In this document: positions 56,239-63,633 of the stretch, piece after piece
How the letters are laid out: each line of letters starts with the position of its first letter
Numbering within the stretch: the stretch's first letter is position 1
NCBI GenBank assembly: GCA_017460665.1
Contig: JAFUAO010000061.1
Location: 25,748 to 89,747, forward strand
DNA length: 64,000 bases
Direction of reading: 5' to 3'
From: Ruminococcus sp.
Lineage (GTDB): Bacteria; Bacillota; Clostridia; Oscillospirales; Ruminococcaceae
Notes under the pieces: model-generated
Databases searched by the model: none
Seen by the model: only the letters and a program-made list of their open reading frames with translations
Told to the model about the DNA's origin: nothing
Translations under genes and position numbers: made by a program

Positions 56239-57363
56239 TTATTTCCTGCCGAGAGAGCGCAGGTGCTCCATGAAGGCTGCCTTGTTCTCAGAGGGCGGTA
56301 CAGTTGGCCTTCCAAGATCTGGCCGGGAGCCTATAGCCGCCTTTACCTCGATGAAGGTCAGCTCTCTTTCCGAGGCTGCTCTGCTGAGGACCTCCCTGAG
56401 AGAGCTCTCGCTGTCGGCTGAGAAGGCCCTCCTGTAGCCGCAGGCCCTAGCTATCGCCGGAAGATCCGCTGAAGAGGCGGCAGTCGGCATACCTCCCACC
56501 GACTCATGAGCGCAGTTATTTATGACGATGTGGACCAAATTCTCCGGCGAAGCGTTTCCGATGACTGCCATTGCTCCCATGTGCATGATCAAGGCGCCGT
56601 CGCCGTCGATACACCAGACCCTTGCGGAGGTATCCATGGCTATCCCAAGAGCGATAGACGAGCAGTGTCCCATGGATCCAACTGTGAGAAGATCTCTGTG
56701 GTGCCCGGATCCTGATCTCTCCCGGAGCTCAAAGAGCTCCCGGCCAGCCTTCCCCGTAGTAGCGATCACAGGGTCCTCGCCGGAGAACTCCGTGATCAGA
56801 CTTATGGCCTCCTCACGGGTCAGGGAGCAGCCGTTCCTGTAGACCGCCTTTTCATGGACGAGGGCGCCGCTTTTCACCACAAGGGCCACCTGTCTGCCGT
56901 TTTTCAGCAGAGGCCCGGCCTCCTCCATTATGCCGGAGAGCTCCTCCTCACCGGTCTCCTCCCCTATGATCCAGTAGGGGATCTCCATAGTGTCAAGGAG
57001 CGGAAGTGTCTTTTTCCCCTGAAAGCTGTGCTGAGGCTCGTCGTGAGTCCCCGGCCTGCCCCTCCAGCCGATGACGAAGATCACCGGGATCCCGTATACC
57101 TCCGGGCTGAGAAGGCTCGCCGCCGGGTTTATGATGTTGCCCTCGCCGGAATTCTGCAAATACACCACAGGGACCCTTCCGGTGGAAAGGTAGTGTCCGG
57201 CTGCGGCTGCGGCACAGTTCCCCTCATTTGCAGCGATAAGGTGACGTGAATTATTGGTCCCGAAGCGCTCACAGAGGCAGTCACACAGGCCTTTCAGGGC
57301 ACTGTCGGGGACTCCCGTGAAAAAGTCTGCACCAAGTATCTGGATAAAGCGTTCAGCTCTCAT
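56239..57363 (-). CDS. ppd: Phosphonopyruvate decarboxylase
   Basis: A 374-residue TPP enzyme, the length of single-chain Ppd. FFTGVPDSALKGLCDCLCE is the family opening. AANEGNCAAAAAGHYLSTGR has the catalytic Glu47, VYLQNSGEGNIINPAASLLS and VIGWRGRPGTHDEPQHSFQG are strong Ppd markers, and WCIDGDGALIMHMGAMAVIG is the TPP/metal site. It converts phosphonopyruvate to phosphonoacetaldehyde, the step that drives phosphonate synthesis. PEP mutase is not in the window. The related sulfopyruvate decarboxylase is less likely given the DEPQH motif. Its ATG overlaps the stop of the reductase gene (ATGA). Confidence 0.88.
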   Translation of the reverse strand: MRAERFIQILGADFFTGVPDSALKGLCDCLCERFGTNNSRHLIAANEGNCAAAAAGHYLSTGRVPVVYLQNSGEGNIINPAASLLSPEVYGIPVIFVIGWRGRPGTHDEPQHSFQGKKTLPLLDTMEIPYWIIGEETGEEELSGIMEEAGPLLKNGRQVALVVKSGALVHEKAVYRNGCSLTREEAISLITEFSGEDPVIATTGKAGRELFELRERSGSGHHRDLLTVGSMGHCSSIALGIAMDTSARVWCIDGDGALIMHMGAMAVIGNASPENLVHIVINNCAHESVGGMPTAASSADLPAIARACGYRRAFSADSESSLREVLSRAASERELTFIEVKAAIGSRPDLGRPTVPPSENKAAFMEHLRSLGRK

Positions 57364-58490
57364 TTTTCTCTCCTCTCAAAGATCCTGCGGTAGATCAGCT
57401 CAAGACCCTCTTCATCGGGCAGGACGGGATTTCGCTCCAGCCTTCCCGGATCGACAGATCCTGCAAGGGACGAGATCTCCTCATCGGTGATACCCTCCGG
57501 CAGGGAAAGCCCTAGGCTCCCCGGAAGATCTCTCAGCATGGCGGCGGCCTCCAGCGGATCCTTCCTGCCAAGGAGGGCTGCAAGCTCGGCCAGGGTATCT
57601 CTCAGGTAGGCCTCTCCCCTACTGTCGGTGCATTTGCCCTGTCCCTCTGCCATATAGCGGAGGATCTCCGGCACGCAGACCGCAGCGGCGTGGCCGTGAG
57701 GGAGACCGTATTTGCCGGTCAGCTCATAGCTCATGGCGTGTCCGGCGGTGGTCGCAGTTATGTTGATCGCCTGACCTGCGATGTAGGCGGCATCGAGGAT
57801 CCTCTCGGCACAGCCTTGATCTCCTTCAAGATAGCCCTTCATATCGGCAAGTATGATACTTATGGCCTTTCTGGAGAGCTCCTTGCTCTCCTGCGTAGAT
57901 CTGACCGACCAGAAGGACTCGATAGCGTGGCAGAGCGCATCCAGCATTGCGGACTTTTTGTGTATGTCCGGCAGTCCTGACAGGAGCTCGTGATCCAGCA
58001 GTACAGCCTGTGGGATAAGTGTCTCGTCGGTGACAGAGAACTTCTTCCCATTGTAGTAAACTACGGCGTATCTTGTGACCTCGCTGCCGGTGCCGGCAGT
58101 AGTTGGGATCGCTATGAGGGGGATCCCGTTCTCGGCGATCGGCTGTAAGATCCACTCCTCTCCGTCGGGCATTTCAGCGAAGGCCTTGATACACTTTGCG
58201 GTGTCCATTGCGCTTCCGCCTCCTGCTGCAACTATCCCCTGACAGCCGGCTCTTCGGTACTCCTCGACTCCGGCACAGGCCTCCTCATAGGAGGGGTTTG
58301 GAGAAAACCCGGAAAACTGCACGATCTCTATGCCTGTGCGCTCCGGGAGCTCACGGAAGAACTCTCCGGCCCTTGTCCGTGAAAGGGACCTTCCGCACAC
58401 CAGCATGAGCCTTTTGCGCCCAAAGGAGGCGATGTATCTCTCCAGCTCCTTATAACCATTTTCTCCACGAAAAACGATCTGTTCCTTCAT
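57360..58490 (-). CDS. Iron-containing alcohol dehydrogenase, probable phosphonoacetaldehyde reductase
   Basis: A 376-residue group III alcohol dehydrogenase. GIVAAGGGSAMDTAKCIKAF binds the nucleotide; metal ligands are in MLDALCHAIESFWS and GLPHGHAAAVCVPE. FSGFSPNPSYEEACAGVEEY is typical of the reductases found in phosphonate clusters (FomC, PhpC and DhpG type). Coupled to the decarboxylase by a four-base overlap, it should reduce phosphonoacetaldehyde to 2-hydroxyethylphosphonate. The ATG at 58490 has AAGGAGCG upstream. An ordinary aldehyde reductase is the alternative. Confidence 0.85.
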   Translation of the reverse strand: MKEQIVFRGENGYKELERYIASFGRKRLMLVCGRSLSRTRAGEFFRELPERTGIEIVQFSGFSPNPSYEEACAGVEEYRRAGCQGIVAAGGGSAMDTAKCIKAFAEMPDGEEWILQPIAENGIPLIAIPTTAGTGSEVTRYAVVYYNGKKFSVTDETLIPQAVLLDHELLSGLPDIHKKSAMLDALCHAIESFWSVRSTQESKELSRKAISIILADMKGYLEGDQGCAERILDAAYIAGQAINITATTAGHAMSYELTGKYGLPHGHAAAVCVPEILRYMAEGQGKCTDSRGEAYLRDTLAELAALLGRKDPLEAAAMLRDLPGSLGLSLPEGITDEEISSLAGSVDPGRLERNPVLPDEEGLELIYRRIFERREK

Positions 58491-58519
58491 ATTTTCGCTC
58501 CTTATCATCAGTTTAGCTA

Positions 58520-58548
58520 ATTATAGCACGTTTCCCTGTAAAAATCAA
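58520..58548 (-). promoter_or_regulatory. Promoter of the decarboxylase-reductase operon
   Basis: Minus-strand TTGATT (58543-58548), 17 bp, TATAAT (58520-58525). Confidence 0.85.
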
Positions 58549-58567
58549 CGCCGCAGCAGCAAAAGAC

Positions 58568-58581
58568 GTGACATTTGTCAC
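58568..58581. promoter_or_regulatory. Palindromic candidate operator between divergent operons
   Basis: GTGACA-TT-TGTCAC is a perfect 14-bp palindrome that also fits GTGA-N6-TCAC, the core of CRP/FNR-family sites. It lies between two divergent promoters and could co-regulate both. The binding protein is not known. Confidence 0.5.
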
Positions 58582-58655
58582 TGATCAAATGACGGCTGAC
58601 AGCTTTAATTTTTCCGGGATCTGATGTATCATAAGACCGTGGAGAGTAATCCTCG

Positions 58656-58684
58656 TTGACAAAGAGGCTCCTAAGTCTTATAAT
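58656..58684 (+). promoter_or_regulatory. Promoter of the lipid-type operon
   Basis: TTGACA (58656-58661), 17 bp, TATAAT (58679-58684), matching consensus exactly. Transcription should start about 58691, giving a leader of only about 15 bases with AAGGAG at its very 5' end. Confidence 0.88.
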
Positions 58685-58705
58685 AAGAAAAAGGAGAATT
58701 AAAGG

Positions 58706-59350
58706 ATGTTTTGTTTATACAAGATCATGCGGAGCGTTCTTGCTCCTGTCTTTACCCTGCTCTACAGGCCGAGGATCATCGGCGCCGAGAATATCCCTAA
58801 GAGCGGTGCTGCCGTTATCGCCGGGAACCATAAGCACGCTCTCGATCCGATCCTGATCGACATCTCCACAAAGCGTGTCGTGCGGACTCTTGCCAAAAAG
58901 GAGCTCCATGACGGGCCCTTTGGAGGAATGTTTCGCAGCGTCGGCACTATACCTGTTGACCTCCACGCTGATCATAACCACGACGCCTTCATCACTGCGG
59001 TGGAGGCTCTTGAAGAAGGACAGCTCGTGAACGTTTCCCCGGAGGCTAAGAGGAACTACACCGACCAACTCCTGCTACCCTTCAAATTCGGCGCAGCGGC
59101 CATGGCCGGAAGGACCGGAGCTGTGATCGTTCCCTACGCAATAACCGGCGAATACAGGCTCTTTGCACGGAACAGGCTGACCGTTGTTTTCGGACGGCCC
59201 ATGACTGCCTCTGAGGACGCTGACAGGACCAACGAAAAGCTCTACGGGGCGGTGGCGTTCCTGCTTAGGAGGTCCATGCCAAAGGAACAGCTCTCGGCGA
59301 AGTTTTTTACATCATATAGGGAGTGGAGAAGCAATGAAAAGACATCTTGA
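58706..59350 (+). CDS. PlsC-like 1-acylglycerol-3-phosphate acyltransferase
   Basis: A 214-residue acyltransferase of the PlsC family. The catalytic NHxxxxD is in AAVIAGNHKHALDPILID (His42, Asp47), and the phosphate-site motif in NVSPEAKRN replaces the usual FPEGTRS. GTIPVDLHADHN and GAVIVPYAITGEY follow. It should move an acyl group to a glycerol-3-phosphate or similar acceptor at the membrane. The altered second motif (SPEAKRN) suggests a different acyl donor or acceptor. It is the first gene of a five-gene operon in which neighbours overlap or touch. Confidence 0.87.
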   Translation: MFCLYKIMRSVLAPVFTLLYRPRIIGAENIPKSGAAVIAGNHKHALDPILIDISTKRVVRTLAKKELHDGPFGGMFRSVGTIPVDLHADHNHDAFITAVEALEEGQLVNVSPEAKRNYTDQLLLPFKFGAAAMAGRTGAVIVPYAITGEYRLFARNRLTVVFGRPMTASEDADRTNEKLYGAVAFLLRRSMPKEQLSAKFFTSYREWRSNEKTS

Positions 59351-60971
59351 ATATCCTGAGATCTCGGTCTACGATCTTTTGGAGCAAAAGGCCGGAGAAT
59401 TTTCCGAGCTCTGCGCTTTGAACTATTTCGGGGCAAAGACCTCCTACCGAAAGCTAATACAGAAGATAAAGGAGTGCGCCAAGGCCCTTGACGCTCTGGG
59501 AGTAAAAAAGGGCGACAGCGTTTCTGTCTGTCTTCCGAATATCCCGGAGGCGGTCCACCTGTTTTACGCCATTGACCGCCTTGGAGCGGTCTCCAACATG
59601 ATCCATCCCATGTCGGCTGAGAACGAGATCCTGCGCTTCGTGGAGCTCACCGACAGCCGGCTGATCTTCGGTATAGACCTGATCGGCGAAAAGCTGGAAA
59701 GGGTCCGTGAGAAGCGGCCTGACCTGAGGATAGTGACTGTCAGCGCCTCAAGGTCCATGCCCATTCATCTGAAAATGGGCTATAAGCTGACCCAGAAGAA
59801 GCCTCCTGCCTGCTCAGCCATGAGCTGGGACAGCTTCATCTCGGGGGCTAAAAACGGCAGGGACATCAACTCTCACGGTGCTGCGGACGATACTGCGGCG
59901 ATCCTTTACAGCGGCGGCACTACCGGCAAGCCAAAAGGGATAATGCTGACGAATATGAATTTCAACGCACTTGCTATACACAGCATCGACGCCTGCGGAG
60001 GCCTTGCGCCGGGCATGAAGATGCTCTCGGTGATGCCCATATTCCACGGCTTCGGCCTGGGCGTCTGCATACACACGATGCTGGTGCTGGGGGGAACTGC
60101 TGTGATCCAGCCAAAGTTCTCTGCAAAGGACTTCCCAAATCTCCTGTTCAAGTACAGGCCGGATATGATCGCAGGTGTCCCGGCCATTTACGAGGCAATG
60201 ATCGTTGACAAGAGCTTCAGCGGCAAGGATCTCAGCTTCCTGAAGTGTATCATTTCCGGAGGAGATTCTCTCGCCCCCTCCACTAAGAAGAAGCTGAACA
60301 TGATGCTGGCGGAACACGGCTGCAAGGCCAGGGTCCGTGAGGGCTACGGTCTGACAGAGTGCGTCACCGGGAGCTGCCTTATGCCGGAGGGCCCTGATGA
60401 TCTGCTCAGTGTGGGACTTCCCTACGCCGATACCTTCTACAAGATCGTTGACGAAAGCGACAGGGAGCTCCCTCCCGGCGAGACCGGACAGATCATTCTC
60501 CGTGGCCCCTCTGTCATGAAGGGCTACTACAAGGAGCCGGAGGAGACAGCGAGGGCCCTCCGCAAAAGAGATGACGGCTGCACCTGGCTGTATACCGGGG
60601 ATCTGGGCTATATGAGCGAGAATGGCTACGTTTACTTTGCTCAGAGGCTGAAAAGGATGATCGTCTCCGGCGGATATAACATCTACCCCCAGAATATCGA
60701 GGGGATCATCAGCTCCCACAGAGACGTGATCATGTGTGCAGTCGTGGGCGTGCCGGACCAGATCATGGGCGAAAGGGTCCGTGCCTGCGTGGTGCCTGCC
60801 GATGGCTGTGACGAGGAGAAGCTGAGGGAGGAGCTCTGTCAGCTCTTGGAGAAAAACGTTGCTCGGTATGCTCAGCCGAGAGAGCTGTTCTTCATGAGGG
60901 AGCTGCCTAAGACCTTAGTGGGAAAGATCGCCTACAACGAGCTGAAACAGGAGGCTGTGAATGAAAAATAA
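59334..60971 (+). CDS. Acyl-AMP/acyl-CoA ligase (AMP-binding)
   Basis: A 545-residue AMP-forming ligase. The ATP loop is ILYSGGTTGKPKGIMLTN (residues 193-202 the core), with GYGLTECVTGSCLMP, YTGDLGYMSENGYVYFAQR, and SGGYNIYPQNIEG. The catalytic Lys is in PKTLVGKIAYNEL. It activates a carboxylic acid, presumably a fatty acid, for the adjacent acyltransferase or the radical SAM step. The start at 59334 overlaps the acyltransferase by 17 bases. There is no carrier protein gene beside it. Confidence 0.93.
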   Translation: MKRHLEYPEISVYDLLEQKAGEFSELCALNYFGAKTSYRKLIQKIKECAKALDALGVKKGDSVSVCLPNIPEAVHLFYAIDRLGAVSNMIHPMSAENEILRFVELTDSRLIFGIDLIGEKLERVREKRPDLRIVTVSASRSMPIHLKMGYKLTQKKPPACSAMSWDSFISGAKNGRDINSHGAADDTAAILYSGGTTGKPKGIMLTNMNFNALAIHSIDACGGLAPGMKMLSVMPIFHGFGLGVCIHTMLVLGGTAVIQPKFSAKDFPNLLFKYRPDMIAGVPAIYEAMIVDKSFSGKDLSFLKCIISGGDSLAPSTKKKLNMMLAEHGCKARVREGYGLTECVTGSCLMPEGPDDLLSVGLPYADTFYKIVDESDRELPPGETGQIILRGPSVMKGYYKEPEETARALRKRDDGCTWLYTGDLGYMSENGYVYFAQRLKRMIVSGGYNIYPQNIEGIISSHRDVIMCAVVGVPDQIMGERVRACVVPADGCDEEKLREELCQLLEKNVARYAQPRELFFMRELPKTLVGKIAYNELKQEAVNEK

Positions 60972-62295
60972 AAGAGCCCTTCTGGTCCACCCCGAGATCT
61001 CACGGACGAAATATAACTTCGCCGGGATCATCGACAATGAGCCCTTAGAGCTGGAATACATCTATGCTATGCTGAAAGACATGGGTTGGGAGCCCTACAT
61101 TTGGGACGGTCAGGTGGAAAAGCAGCCCTTCCGCAGCCGCCTTGCAGAGCTTAGCCCGGCAGTGGTCTATATCTGCGGCAGAACTCGGCAGGAGGGCTTC
61201 ATGAAGGAGTACGCAAAGGCCGCGAAGGAGTCCGGAGCTGAGACCATGATCGGCGGGCTCCACGCACAGCGCTGCTACAGCCGGTTCTTCACGGACTACA
61301 TCGACGTAGTTTTCACCGGCTTTGACGTTGCACCGATCAGGGATCATCTAAGGGGAGATCCTTCCGAGTCTATCAGTTCCATGTGCTGGAAAAAAGACGG
61401 AAAATGGACCGTAAACAAGGCTGTCCCGGCGGAGATAAATGATCTTCCAAGGCCGGACAGGAACTATTTCTACCAGCACTCTGACCGCTACCGCTATCTG
61501 GAGCTGCTGCCGGCTGCCCATGTAAGGACCTCCTACTGCTGCCCGTACAAGTGCAGCTTTTGCCTTAGGAACATCCTGAACTGCGGCCGTTATTCCGTTC
61601 GGGACATTGCCGACGTGGTGGACGAGATCCAAGGGATAGAGTGCGAGAACATCTACATCATCGACGATGACTTCCTCTTCGGAGAGGAACGCCTCCGGGA
61701 GTTCATAAGGCTGATCCGCTCGAAAAATATCCGAAAGCGCTTTGTTTGCTACGGAAGAGCCGATTTCATCGCAGCTCACCCGGACCTTATGCAGGAGCTG
61801 AAAAGCATCGGCTTTTACTATATCCTCGTGGGTCTTGAGGCTGCGGACGAGCGCTATCTTGAGTCCTACAACAAGCGCTCGGACATGGAGGCCAATGTCA
61901 AGGCGGTTTCGGTCCTTAACGAGGCCGGGATCAACATCATGGGAATGTTCATCGTGGATCTGGACTTCACCGGGAAGGACTTCCGGAGGATCTGGAGGTG
62001 GGTGAAAAGATACGGCCTAAAGCACGCCGCTGTGTCCATTTTTACCCCTGAGATGAACTCCACGGCGATCCGGAGCTGCAGGGACCGGCTGATCACCCGT
62101 GACCCGGCGCACTGGGACTACCTCCACGTTGTGGCAAGGCCGGAAAAGCTCTCGGTGAGAGGCTACTATTTCTACTATCATATCCTTCTGATTCGCCTGT
62201 TCCTCAGGGCTTGGCGGCAGGGGATCTACGACTTTATCGACTACGGCTTTTTCATCAAGTCGTTCATCAACAATATGTTCAGATTTGGAGGCTAA
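60961..62295 (+). CDS. B12-binding-type radical SAM enzyme
   Basis: A 444-residue protein. An N-terminal Rossmann-like B12-binding domain (~1-135, with ETMIGGLHAQRCYSRFF) is followed by the radical SAM core with CPYKCSFC (Cys194, 198, 201), then IYIIDDDFLFGEERLREFIR and GLEAADERYLESYNKRSDME. No DxHxxG base-off motif is seen, as in many BchE- and HpnJ-like enzymes. Relatives methylate, cyclise or couple unreactive carbons, including on lipids and phosphonates (Fom3 type). The flanking ligase and phosphatidyltransferase genes suggest a lipid substrate. It starts within the ligase gene (11-base overlap). Confidence 0.88.
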   Translation: MKNKRALLVHPEISRTKYNFAGIIDNEPLELEYIYAMLKDMGWEPYIWDGQVEKQPFRSRLAELSPAVVYICGRTRQEGFMKEYAKAAKESGAETMIGGLHAQRCYSRFFTDYIDVVFTGFDVAPIRDHLRGDPSESISSMCWKKDGKWTVNKAVPAEINDLPRPDRNYFYQHSDRYRYLELLPAAHVRTSYCCPYKCSFCLRNILNCGRYSVRDIADVVDEIQGIECENIYIIDDDFLFGEERLREFIRLIRSKNIRKRFVCYGRADFIAAHPDLMQELKSIGFYYILVGLEAADERYLESYNKRSDMEANVKAVSVLNEAGINIMGMFIVDLDFTGKDFRRIWRWVKRYGLKHAAVSIFTPEMNSTAIRSCRDRLITRDPAHWDYLHVVARPEKLSVRGYYFYYHILLIRLFLRAWRQGIYDFIDYGFFIKSFINNMFRFGG

Positions 62296-62296
62296 A

Positions 62297-62968
62297 ATGG
62301 CTGAGAATTACACAAATCCTGTCAAAAAACTTATCCCCAGCAAGCTGGAGACCGGCTATCAGCAGCTCATGTACAAGCTGATGGGGAAGCATATCCCCAA
62401 GAACGCTACCCCTAACCAAGTGACTGCCGTAGGAGCTCTGGGAGGGCTCTTTGCGATAGTTTGTGCTCTGCTGGCCAATATCACGCCCCTGTTCTTCATC
62501 GGCACCATATTCGGACTTTTCGTCCATATGACAGCGGATGTGCTGGACGGATACGTTGCCCGGACAAGGGGTATGTCCTCAAGGGCAGGCGCCTATTTCG
62601 ACCTGTTCACCGATGTGCTGATCTCCACCTTCCTGATACTGGCCTTCGGACTGACGCCCTACGCTCATCTTGCTCCGGCAGCCTTTGCTGCTCCTCTTTA
62701 CGGAGTCATGAACGTGACCATGATGAACTATATCATCTATTTCAACGAGTTCCAGTTCCCTCGGCTCGGCCCGATCGAGGCCCACATCGCATACTCAGTT
62801 TTCTGCATACTTGCCATGATCATGAGGACGAAGGTCCTGTTCACTGTCTTTGGCATAGGAGTTATGATCGGCGATGTGCTCATGATCGTCGCAATGCTGC
62901 CCATGTACTACGAAATGGTCAGGATGGCGATAGTTCTTTTCCGGAGACTGAAGGAGCTGGAAAAATGA
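62297..62968 (+). CDS. CDP-alcohol phosphatidyltransferase
   Basis: A 223-residue membrane enzyme with about six helices. The complete catalytic motif is present: DVLDGYVARTRG...GAYFDLFTD (Asp81, Asp84, Asp102, Asp106). It transfers a CMP-linked phospho- or phosphono-alcohol or phosphatidyl group between an activated donor and an alcohol. It does not look like a standard PgsA. In phosphonate loci, enzymes of this kind attach phosphonate head groups to lipid. The ATG at 62297 has GGAGG upstream and directly follows the radical SAM stop codon. Confidence 0.92.
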   Translation: MAENYTNPVKKLIPSKLETGYQQLMYKLMGKHIPKNATPNQVTAVGALGGLFAIVCALLANITPLFFIGTIFGLFVHMTADVLDGYVARTRGMSSRAGAYFDLFTDVLISTFLILAFGLTPYAHLAPAAFAAPLYGVMNVTMMNYIIYFNEFQFPRLGPIEAHIAYSVFCILAMIMRTKVLFTVFGIGVMIGDVLMIVAMLPMYYEMVRMAIVLFRRLKELEK

Positions 62969-63591
62969 AGACCGTCTACATCGTCCTTGTAAAGGCTCAC
63001 ACCGGCCTCGGAGCAGTTGCTCGGAAGATCACCGGCTATCCATATACTCACGTTGCCGTAAGCCTGGACCGCTCCATGGAGGACTTCATCAGCTTCTCCC
63101 GGAGGAGGCATTTCTTCCCCTTCGACGCCGGCTTTACCCACGAGAGCCGCAGCTCATACGCCTTCGGGGATCACAGATCCTTCAAGGCTAAGATCTTCTC
63201 CCTTCCGGTCAGTGACGAGGCATATCTCAGGATCACCGACTATATCTCGGAGTGCGAAAAGGATCCAAAAAGGCTCTTCAATATCTTTTCCATGGCAACT
63301 ATGCCGCTGATCGGGGGCTTTCGGATCTGGCACGCTGACAACTGTATGTCCTTTGTCTCAAGGGTGATCCAGCTCAGCGGAGCTGTTAAAATGGACCGCT
63401 CTTACTGGAGGTATGCTATAAAGGACCTTGACAGGCTCCTTGCAAAGGATCTCTTCTTCGAGGGGAAGATCTTTCGCAGCTCTCCGCCGGATCCGGAGTA
63501 TATGGAGCCCTTTGAGCTGGGGGCCTTCCTAAAGGAAATGTTCTCTCTCATCGGTCGGCTGACCTACAGGCTCTTTTTCAATAGACCATAG
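62965..63591 (+). CDS. NlpC/P60-superfamily (permuted papain-like) protein
   Basis: A 208-residue protein. GYPYTHVAVSLDRSMED has a His at position 29 and WHADNCMSFVSRVIQLSG a Cys at 127; in permuted NlpC/P60-type proteins (YiiX/LRAT-like) His precedes Cys, as here. Relatives hydrolyse or transfer acyl groups (LRAT, lecithin:retinol acyltransferase) or peptides. That fits with the acyl-lipid operon it ends, overlapping the phosphatidyltransferase by four bases (ATGA). A terminator follows. The LRAT-like reading is inference; substrate unknown. Confidence 0.75.
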   Translation: MKTVYIVLVKAHTGLGAVARKITGYPYTHVAVSLDRSMEDFISFSRRRHFFPFDAGFTHESRSSYAFGDHRSFKAKIFSLPVSDEAYLRITDYISECEKDPKRLFNIFSMATMPLIGGFRIWHADNCMSFVSRVIQLSGAVKMDRSYWRYAIKDLDRLLAKDLFFEGKIFRSSPPDPEYMEPFELGAFLKEMFSLIGRLTYRLFFNRP

Positions 63592-63627
63592 AGAAAGCCC
63601 TGCAAAAGCGCAGAGCTTTCTTTTTTT
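63591..63627 (+). terminator. Terminator of the lipid-type operon
   Basis: GAAAGCCCTGC and GCGCAGAGCTTTC pair around AAAA, followed by seven T. Confidence 0.88.
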
Positions 63628-63633
63628 GCCTCA

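Noticed and set aside
56239-57363. Sulfopyruvate decarboxylase instead of phosphonopyruvate decarboxylase
   Set aside because: GWRGRPGTHDEPQH and the neighbouring reductase fit Ppd better, though the families are related and biochemical proof is lacking.
59814-60719. Long reading frame antisense to the AMP ligase
   Set aside because: It has no family resemblance, no ribosome binding site, and its codon pattern is a mirror of the ligase gene.
62461-62964. Upstream extension of the last gene of the lipid-type operon into the phosphatidyltransferase
   Set aside because: The extension is antithetic to a well-conserved membrane enzyme in another frame; an ATG at 62965 in an ATGA overlap gives the natural start.
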